Of a DNA stretch of 64,000 bases, positions 45,101-55,800 are shown piece by piece. Each line of letters starts with the position of its first letter. Position 1 is the first letter of the stretch. The notes beneath the pieces were generated by a model that saw nothing but the letters and a program-made list of their open reading frames with translations, was not told the origin of the DNA and did not search any database. The DNA comes from Centroberyx gerrardi (Eukaryota > Chordata > Actinopteri > Beryciformes > Berycidae), in contig NC_136003.1 in NCBI RefSeq assembly GCF_048128805.1, positions 25,265,340-25,329,339 of the forward strand, written 5' to 3'. The translations under genes were made by a program, and so were the position numbers.

Positions 45101-48100
45101 CCGAACACGTTTGACGGCTGTTTCTACAGGGAGCGCTCTCCTCCCTCGGCCTGCGCCCCGCCTCCCTGTGGAGATGCTGCTGCAACAGAGCTGGAGCAGG
45201 ACCTGAGTGTCCTCTGCCAGACCAACACACCCATGTGAGTCTGTTTTTTTTTTTTTTTTACAATGGATTATGAGATTATTAGGCTTTGTCACAGCCATAT
45301 CATACATATCTTAAATATTCAGGGATGAGGTTGAGTAAATCCACCTACACTCAGATTACTTAGCTTTTTAACCACAGAATAGAGTTCACCCACCTGTTTT
45401 AGGCTGATATAAATTAGACATAAATTACTTAAGTAGTAATAATATTCTGTGAGTTATGTGATAGTCTTGTAAGGATCAGAAAGTATAATTGATTTTTGTT
45501 TATACTGGTGGTTGTTTGCCTTATGCCAATATGGTTTATCCACCTTTTTATTTACCACTACATCACTGATTATATTGATATTGTCAATACTGACTGACAG
45601 ACACTGGATTTTGGAAAGCATTCTTTGTTTTAAGTGGGTTTCCATGGAGACCAAACTAACGCCTTAAACTTGTGTGTGTGCTACATTTGTGCAAACATGA
45701 TGTAACACATGATGTTTGGTGCAGACTGACCTCAGCTGTAGCAGAGCACCGGCGTGCGGTGCGTCCGTCCCGTCGGACCCAGGGCTCCAGGAACCCTCTG
45801 CGGGCTCTGGCAGCCCGGGACGACATCAGGCAGGACTACATGGGGGAGAGAATCAATGTAGCTACCGAGGAAAGCAACAGGATCCAAGCAGAGAATAGTG
45901 AGTCAGAACTTTCCCCAACTTCCCACTCTTTTTTGTTTTTTTTGGCTGCTTTCACTCTCTCTTCACTTTTTCTCCCCCGTTGCTCATCTGTCTCTTCTTG
46001 TGTCTGTTCCTCCCACCAGAGTCTAAGAATTCCTCCATGGCGGATTTGCGGCTTGCCAGATCAGAAGACTTCAGCAGCGTCGCCGCCTCAGATGCAGCGA
46101 CTAACAAGTCCAACCCTCCCTTCAGCAGCCTCATGCTCATTCACATCAAAGGTCAGAAGAGAGATGTGTGTGTGTGTGTGCGCGCCTGGGTGTCTGCATG
46201 CGAGTATGCGTGACAATCCCTGTGTGTTCCTGCGTTTATATTAACTGGTACCTGTGGTGACAGGTAGGCGGCAGGTCCAGGCCCGTCTGGTGGAGCCCTC
46301 GGTGCGGTCTCTGAACAGCGGAGACTGCTTCCTGCTCGTCTCTCCAGACCGCTGCATCCTGTGGAGCGGAGAGTTTGCCAACGCCCAAGAGAAAGCCAAG
46401 GTACCAGTGAGGATGCTGACCCTAACATGCTGTAATGTCAATGTCCTGCTAACCTGGTGCAGCTTAGTCTGCGATCAATACAGTATGTTGTCAGCATGAA
46501 ATACATAAACACTCTTTCTGGGTGTTACCATATCCCAAATGGGTGATGTCATGACAGTACTGAGGATGCTTAGCGCTCTCAATTCACACAATCAAAATCA
46601 CCTTTATTCATGTATATATGTATGCATTACACACACAGGGTTGGGTAGGTGTACTGTGTAATGTATTCCATTACAGTTACTAGTTACCTCATCAAAACTG
46701 TAATCAGCAACGTAATCTAAGGGATTACCCACACTCAGTAATATATTCTGATTACTTTCAGTTACTTTCATATTACTTTGCTGTTCAAACTTCAGGAAGA
46801 GGACTTAGAACACCTGTCACTATTTAAATGGCCTTGTTCTCATTTTCACTTTAAAAATATCCCCAGAAGTAATCCTCTAATTTTTCACAACTATCTGTAA
46901 TAAGAATACATCATTTTTTTAGGTAACATAACAGAATACAGTTAAATTTTTTGTGTTTAGAACATGTAATGCAGTTCAGGCAAGAAATTTAACCGGGACT
47001 GCAAGAAACCATATTTGGGATTTAATATCCCAGTCTGTCAGTGCTGTTGATGTTTCCAAACACACCTTCAGACTGCAAAAGAAGATGGCATGATTTGAAG
47101 CGGAGAACAAAGGAGAATGTAGGGGAGCTTTATTCATTTATTTTTCATGACACAATTGCATCCTGTCACTGCATCCTTTGTTTGTCATTGCATCTCACTG
47201 CATCCCAAAATAAACTAGAAGGGCACTCGGAGAGCGCAGACCTCCGCCAAGGCCAATCCAGTCTTCTATGATATGCAAATGTGCAAGCGCAACCAATATG
47301 GAATGGGTTCTTCCTTGGCCCATGCTACACCCTTCCACCAAGTTTCATGAAAATCGGGCCAGTAGTGTTTCAAAAGTATATTATATACATGTATTATTAC
47401 ATGTATACATGTATTCTATATTTATTCTGTTCAAAAGCTTTGTTTGATTATTGTTATCATCAGCAGCTAATTATTACATTTAATGGGGGGGACTATTTAA
47501 CTTTTTCCATTACTGCACACTGGTGGCAGTGACAAGGCAGAATCAGAGCGGGTGCAGCAGAAGGAAAACCGCTCTCAGATTGGCCCGGTCGGCCAAAGGT
47601 GCTACTGGAACTGCAATACCGCCACAAACAACACTTCCATGTTGATTTTTTAATTTGACACCGCTTGGCCAATAAGCGAAAAAAAACTCTCTGAAAATGG
47701 TCAGTAAGTGGTCATGCAAGCTATGGTATTAGGAGATGCTGGAGATGAATTCATTTCAAAACAACAGCTGCATATTCACATGAACAGGCATTAAGGTGTT
47801 TGCAGACTGTGCCATTTTGTCCATCTTATTGCCGTCCCAGACACATTTTTCACATCTGGGAAATTGTCTTCAAAGATGGTTAGCAGTCTTTGTTCATTCA
47901 GTGGGACAAGGTCAAGATCAGCCAATCCATGGAACGGCCTTAATATGTAGCCTACAGTCTGACAGGCTGATAATAAAGATTTTACTTCTCTCCAATTACA
48001 CAGTCCAACATAAAGTGAACGCAAAAGACGGTTACAATCACACAGTCTGCAAAAAGCTTCAGCTATGTAGCCCCATTCACACTTAATCATTTTTTACTCA

Positions 48101-51100
48101 TTTACACTTACTGTGCCAGGGGACGCTCATAATCCAGATGTAACATTGAAAGTAAACAAAGTGGTGAATCTCCTCTCAGGCAGAATGTAACTACTTTTGA
48201 TACGATTGCAGCTGCAATGATTGTGGCCTTATTAAGTTGTGTTAAAAAATAAAATACTCATGTTATTTAAAATGATGGATTACATTCGTCAATGCAGCGT
48301 TATGTCTCTGAGCAGTTTTTAATGGATTTTAAAAAACAATAGGAGCCTTTGACTTCTGGGAGGTCGGACAAACCTGCAGTAGAACAGACAGTAGGTGCTT
48401 CTGACTGGCAAATACATCGGTGGGTTTAGACTTTGCATGGGCATTAAAGGGTATATGTGTCACATTTCTGCCTTACTGAAGCATAATATGACTAGTAAAT
48501 ATCAGCAGAGGTTCCTGAATAGTAGTGAGTGAAACAAAGTGAACAGCCACGGCGCACGCGCTGCAGAGATTTCTGCATTCACCTGCTCTACTCTGTACCT
48601 AAATTAAGGCTGACACCTAGTTCCCAACATTACCCATTATTTCTAAACTTGCTATTGGTCTCAGCAACAACCGTCTGAAAGGACCTGAGGACCACACTGG
48701 AAAAAAGGCCACTTCAAAAATAAGTAAAAAAAAAATTAAAACAAGATGTTTTTTGCTTGTAATAAGTAAAAAAATCTGCCAATGGAACAAGTGAAAATTC
48801 ACTTGTTAAGATTTCTTGAAATAAGATTTGATATTTAGGCCTTTCAAGATAAAAGAGATCTTGAAATTAGCTGGGAAAACTCATTTTTAGCTATATTTTA
48901 CTAGTATTAGGAAGTGTTGTGTCTCATAATAAGCCTGTAATGCTCAGAAGTAGTATTTTTTCCCTCAAAAGTAGCTTTTTGTTTTTTTTACCGTTGATGT
49001 CATCCTCTTCATTTCAAGTGTATTTAACTTATTTTAAGTTCTATAATAGTGACACTGGTCTAGATTTAAGACCATCACCTACTTGAAATAAGATTAGAAA
49101 GTGATATTTAAGCATTTTAAGATAAAATATGTCTTGAAGTTAGCTGGAAATACTCATATTGAGCATTTGTTACTAGTATTAGGAAGTGCTTTTTGTGTCA
49201 TAATAAGCCATAATTCTCCAGCCTGGCATCCTTTTCATTTCAATTCAAGTGTATTTAACTTATTGTAAGCTCTACAATAGTGATGTTGTTCTAGATTTAA
49301 GACATTCACCTACTTCAAATAAGACTGAAAAAATGAAAACTAGTCTTGCATTAAACCAACAAATGCTTTATTTTCTCTGCATAAAAGGAACCGTGCTTTT
49401 AACTTTTTAGCTCTGTGGAATGCAGGAGTAAACATACAGTTCTGACAAACCAGTGCATTACATGGAGACTTGTAACAGCAGTGTATGACTGGAGCACCAT
49501 TCACCCCTCCCTCTCTCCCTCCCTCCAACCATCCTCTTTCGCCACACAACAAAAGTCCCATGGACAGAGGTCTGTTTTTAAGCTATGCAGAACATTTGCA
49601 TAGAATGAATACAATTTTGCACTGGCATTAGTTTTTTCCAATATGTTTTGGCTCACAGTGTGTATGGAACTGTAATAAAAATAAGGAAAACATAGCAGAA
49701 CATGCCAAATATGTGTGTGGGTTAAGGTCGGACCCGAACATCTGACCAATGTGTCCCTCAATACACCTACAAATTGCTCATTATTGTAACATTCAAATTA
49801 AGGGTTTTGGGCTAACATTAACGTTGGGCTAACTTGGCTAAATTCCAACCAAGAATCAATGGCAATGACCGTGGATTGTAGGAGCCTAGAATAGAATCGC
49901 AGAGAGAGAGAGAGAGAGAGCGAGAGAGAAAGAGAGAGAGAGAGAGCGAGAGTGAGAGAGAGAGATCTATCCTATAGTCCACATCTAACCATTGGCTTTA
50001 TTGGCCATGCCCTTCTTGTAAGATGGTGTGAGATCTCGCTCATGGATTGTGTCCAAGAGGACCTCCGCTTGTATGACTGAAAGCAGAGTGGCTACACACT
50101 TGGGGTACGTAAGGTGTAGGGCATAATAGTAGGCTATAAGGTATAAAGCACCCTCGGTAACCTTGTCTTTTGGGAACGTAGTTATCGGCACATCTCCTAC
50201 AGCCAGGAGGCAGTTGGACGAACTCATAATCAGGACTGGACAGGAGAGAGGGTGCTTCTTCAAGTAGGCATCGGGGTCTTCTTTTTCCTTAAACACATAA
50301 CACAGACATCCTTCAATCAGGATAATGCACTTTTGTTTCAAGGATCATTTCGGTATTTTGGAACCTAAGCCATTTTAGAAGGTTGTTTACAATCAAATAT
50401 AACTTTCCAAAGCAAAATTCTGACGAAAGGTGCAGTACTGAGAAAGTTACAGCTGAAGTTGCTGCTTGTAACTGCCCCAATGCATTTCCTGTTCACATAC
50501 GTTGTAAGCCTTCCAAAACACTGAAAACGTATGTTTTCGAAATCAATAGGCTTAAAGAATAGCAAAATGCGTCTCTGCTGTACAAAATTGTGTTGCTAAA
50601 CACACTGTATTTGAATTTATAGGAATGTATTTAGATTTGTTGGGCTAGCCAAGGCTAGGCTAGTCTTGCAAGGTCTTCATTAGGTCTATAAAACCTGCTA
50701 CTAACCATGTAATGCGTCCATTTTTTGTACATACTGTAACATTGAGAGCTACACACACAAATCCTGTTTCCAAAAACAAATGTTTTGGGTGTCTTTGAAG
50801 GCTTAGAACATACAGTATGTGAATAGGAAATACATTGAGAGCAGTTAGAAGCAGCACCTCCAGCTATAACTTTTTCAATACTGCAGTAGAAATTATCCTG
50901 TAACGTTTTACACAGCTCACCTCGAGGACATGCACCAGAGCCTCACTCGCATCTTGTAGCCTCTTCGGAGGAGCAGACGTAGAGGGGAACAGTGATGGCA
51001 GCACACGTAGGATCCCGACAGCCTGTTCAACTGTTGAGGAAAAGATTCATTACTTTTACACTTACATAAAACGCATGAGATCAAATCTGATCAACGGTAT

Positions 51101-52779
51101 ACAACAGATATAATGCTTTAAAAAACAGAAACATTCAACGAACGATGGGATAGCCATCATAGATGAAAAAGAAGAAAGACAAGAAAAGACACTAGCACAT
51201 GAACTTGACAATTAACATGCCCTAATATCCACCCTGACCCTGATCACTAATAACATCAAAACATCATTGCTTACCTTTGTCTATTCCCATTGGGGGTTTC
51301 AGCATCTTTTTCCATACGCCAAAAAACTGCACCTTCTGGCAGAAGTCGTGCCATCTTCCCTTCAGTTCATCAATGTAGTGGCTGTTATCCTTGTCCAAAA
51401 TGCGTCGAAGCTCCCCCATCACCTATGAAATATATCCAATATACCAATACAGACATTTGAATGCATCACTTAGGAGGAGGAAATTGGTATATAAAACATT
51501 GTTCTGTGTGGTACCACGTTTTGAATTATGCCCAGTCAATAATGACTTGCATGTCCAATGTCCTTGAAACAAGGATATGCCTCTAGAATTTTCTCGTGTC
51601 TGTCCTCCTCGCGAACGGAATTGGAATCAATGAATGCTCTTCTGGCCGCAAATTCCAAATCCAGGAGCTGAGAGACAGAGTCCATGGTTGCTGGACTGTC
51701 GGTGTCTGGACTGTCGATGTCTGCAGGCTTGTTAGCTGTAAGACACAAACATACATAATTAAACCCTTGTGCTTCACTTTAAAAAAGTTCCTTAAAGGAC
51801 AAAAATGTCTGTGTCAAAAAACTGCCATAAAAATATTATATATTAATATTATTTTCCACTTTCACTGAGTTAAATCTTTGAACCAACTTCAGCCCTGATC
51901 ATAACTACCAAATATTCATTCATTTTTCAGAATTTTAACCCTTTAAATGCCAGTTTGTTTACATAATGCAACTGTTGTTTTTTATGAAAAAAAACAAAAA
52001 ACACAAAAATTGAATTATTTTCTGTATACTAAAGTAGAAAGAAAGCTGAGGATCTCCTGTGACCTCACAATGAGCTGCTATACACAGGAACACACAGGCG
52101 CTCATCTGCATAGGCAGACTCCAGAGGTGAACCTTAAGTCACAATGGCTGAGGTGATGAAGCTGAACATTCCATGGACAATAAATACCAGTGTTGAGGCT
52201 TCAGCCCGTCATAAGGCGACTGAGACTCACAGTGAACCTCAACACAGCGGAAATCGTAACCTCAGGACTTTTTTCGACACAACCTACAAGGAATCTGAAT
52301 CTGACTTACAAGTTTGATGACGGTAAGTAAAGACTTTAACTTTCTCAAATTAATATTAGGAAATATTATCAATGTAAAATATTAGAAATGTGGCGAAATG
52401 TGGGGAAGGTAAAAGGGCACCTGTTCTCTAGCTCTCTAGTCTCTCCTCTATTGGAGAAAATGGTAGAAAAATGGGAAATTATGTAATATATATATATTTA
52501 ATTATCTGTCCAAACTAACCCAGACTGTTCAGGGTGATTTAGTGTACAAGTGCATGCTTGGTACCCATTTTAGTGCGTGTTGGCCCAGTATGGGTTATCC
52601 AATCTTTAAGCCACCTTGATTCTCAGGTTGAACTGCACTACATGTCCCATGATGCATGTCAGTCATAGTGTTAACACAGAACTTGAGTAGATATAATGTA
52701 GTTTCAGTAAAAACAAAGATTTGAGTGATCTACCCTGCCCCCGACTTCACACACACACACACACACGCACAGGCACACA

Positions 52780-52811
<32 letters not shown>

Positions 52812-55800
52812 GCCATCATTCCTAAGTCTGTGTATTTGCAGATTGACTCAATTTCTAATAGACTTACTTGTCATTTTTAGCTAGGTATAGGCCTTTTTAG
52901 CCCTTCCCATAATGCTTTGCTTTACCAGTCGTTCCGCTCAATACACCGCCAGCTGACTGCCGTTGAGTCGTACTGAAGAGTGTAATACTGTGGCTGTAAC
53001 TTAATAAAGTGCCTATAAACAACTAAATCAGAGTTAATGTTACTTGATTGGACATTTCCAACTCGTTAGTGGAACACCAAGTACTTTTAATCAAGATGAT
53101 CAACCGGGACAAACTTATTTCAGATTACTTGAGATATTTGGTCACAGTTAGCTAGCAGTTTGAGAGGTTGTAATCACCGACTTGTGGTTGTACTGGGAAA
53201 TTAACTAAACTAAAAAATAAATATGAGTAAATGTTGCCTTATAAGTTTTCAGCTGTCATTGTATTTATCTGACTATCAACTATTTTTTTGTGAGTGAAAA
53301 TTTCAACATACAAGTTCTCAGATCGCATTCTTCAAGTTCTCAGATCGCATTCTACAAGTTCTCAGATCAAGTCTACAAGCTCTCGGGTTTTGCAACATAA
53401 ATACCTTCATAAGCATTCCCTGCACTATATTGGGATGTAGGTTGTGTTTGTGAGACATGGAGATGAAATGAAATGACAATTAACCATTATTCTTCTTCTG
53501 CTCTTCTCTTCTTCCAGACGCTCATACTGAGCAAGGACTCTGTCAGGAGGGTCCTCAAGGGGGCACTCTTACAGGAAGATGACCAGCGATACAGCTGTCG
53601 AGCAGAACGCAGGCTAGTCTGGAGTCGGCTGATCAATTTGATCAATAAGGTCAAGGTCACCAATCCAGACCTGCGCTTCACCGACAATCCAAAAGAGGCC
53701 ACGCTGCATCTCAACCTTGAGAACGCACTCTGGATGTTGTCAACTCACTACTTGACAGTACTGGATATGCTGGAATACGCGAATCCATCCAACTCCGGAT
53801 CGGCACTTTGGGATACGTTGTTCGTTGTTGTACCTTCCCGTGCACCCCAGCCATCCCGTACCTCCCGGGCCTCCCGTGCCCCCCAGGCCCCGCGTACCAC
53901 TCAGGCCTCCGGTACCACCCAGGCCTCACGTACCACCCAGGCCCCGCGTACCACCCAGGCCCCACGTACCACCCAGGCCTCGCGTACCACCCAGGCCCCG
54001 CGTACCACCCAGGCCTCCGGTACCACCCAGGCCTCCGGTACCACCCAGGCCCCGCGTACCACCCAGGCCTCGCGTACCACCCAGGCCCTGCGTACCACCC
54101 AGGCCCCGCGTACCACCCAGGCCTCCGGTACCACCCAGGCCTCCGGTACCACCCAGGCCTACCACCCAGGCCTTGCGTACCCCACAGGCCTCGCATACAT
54201 CCCAGTTCTCCCGTACCACCCAGGCAACCGGTACCGCCCAGGCCTCGCGTACCACCCAGGCCCCCTGTACTACCTATGCCCCGTGTACCGCCCAGACCCA
54301 GCGTACCAGCCAGGCCCCGCGTACCACCCAGGTCTCCCGTACCTCTCAGGCCACCAGTACCAGGCTGACAACGATCTGACCCCAGAAAGTGAGCATGAGG
54401 CTGCCTCGACGTCCGCTGTAACAACTGTTAATGAGGACATTCTGGATAAGGACTCCGAGTCAGCCCTCACTGAGTTGGCAAACAAACTCAGGGCTGCCAC
54501 TGAAAGAGCCGAGGCCAGTATGGATTTGATAGAGAAGAAGTCTCTTATGGCCTCAGACAACTTGGCTCCAACTGATAAGGCAGCAGATGCCACTATGGAC
54601 AGCAAGGTGTCTGATACCCCTGACCTTCCTCCAAGCAACTTGGCCACAAACTGCCTGGGCAAAACCAACAGCAAGGCAGTTGAGTCGGATGACAGCCAAG
54701 TGAAAAAGCCAAGGGCAAAAAAAGAGAAGGGTAGCACAAGATTTTTCAGAGGACTCTGGAAATTTCTGACCTTCACGCCTGATATTGAAGACGACCATGC
54801 TGACGTTTACTTTGCGGAGGACTTCGCTTGGGACGTCACTGTTCAAGCTCCCAGCCAGAGGGAGAAAAAAAAGACGTGCATCGAACAGGAGGAGGACGAT
54901 GCTTCAGACGTCAGTGATGAAGCCCATGGCAAGAGGGCAAAGAAGAAGAAGGGTGTCAGGAGATTTTTCAGAGGCTTCTGGAAATCTCTCGCCTGCACAC
55001 CTGATATTGAAGACGACCATGCTGACGTTTACTTTGCGGAGGACTTCGCTTGGGACGTCACTGTTCAAGCTCCCAGCCAGAGGGAGAAAACAGACGGAAG
55101 AGGACAATGCTTCGGCCTTCAGTGATAAAACTAAGAGGCCGAAGAAGAAGGGTGTCAGGAGATTTTTCAGAGGCTTCTGGAAATCTCTCACCTGCACATC
55201 TGACATCAAACAGGAAGACCACCATGCTGAAGTTTACTTTGCTGAGGACTTCGCTTGGGACGTCACTGTTCAAGCTCCCAGCCAGAGGGAGAAAACAGAC
55301 AGAAGAGGACGATGCTTCGGCCTTCAGTGATAAAACCAAGAGGCCGAAGAAGAAGAAGGGTGTCAGGAGATTTTTCAGAGGCTTCTGGAAATCTCTCACC
55401 TGCACACCTGACATCAAACAGGAAGACCACCATGCTGAAGTTTACTTTGCTGAGGACTTCGCTTGGGACGTCACTGTTCAAGCTCCCAGCCAGAGGGAGA
55501 AAACAGACAGAAGAGGACGATGCTTCGGCCTTCAGTGATAAAACCAAGAGGCTGAAGAAGAAGAAGGGTGTCAGGAGATTTTTCAGAGGCTTCTGGAAAT
55601 CTCTCACCTGCACACCTGACATCAAACAGGAAGACCACCATGCTGAAGTTTACTTTGCTGAGGACTTCGCTTGGGACGTCACTGTTCAAGCTCCCAGCCA
55701 GAGGGAGAAAACAGACAGAAGAGGACGATGCTTCGGCCTTCAGTGATATAACCAAGAGGGCAAAGAAGAAGAAGGGTGTCAGGAGATTCTTCTGGAAATT

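Noticed and set aside
47791-48090. A 99-codon minus-strand open frame in svil intron 19
   Set aside because: No recognisable domain, no splice context and no homologous partner in the window; it lies in repeat-derived DNA.
52144-52320. A 57-codon open frame starting ATGGCTGAGG before the orphan gene
   Set aside because: It stops within the putative first exon, and a TATA-like motif lies inside it. The ATG at 52317 joins the large exon in phase, which explains the region better.
53711-54424. A 237-codon minus-strand open frame ([12 protein letters not shown]-type repeats) across the minisatellite, and similar long frames in other phases
   Set aside because: They are products of a stop-free 18-bp repeat. 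The flanking splice site, start codon and domain-like sequence support only the + strand frame that enters from 53518.
54840-54860. Programmed +1 ribosomal frameshifting at GAGAAAACAG as an established fact
   Set aside because: No stimulatory structure or known +1 slippery codon was evident. It is kept only as a minor hypothesis under the array finding.
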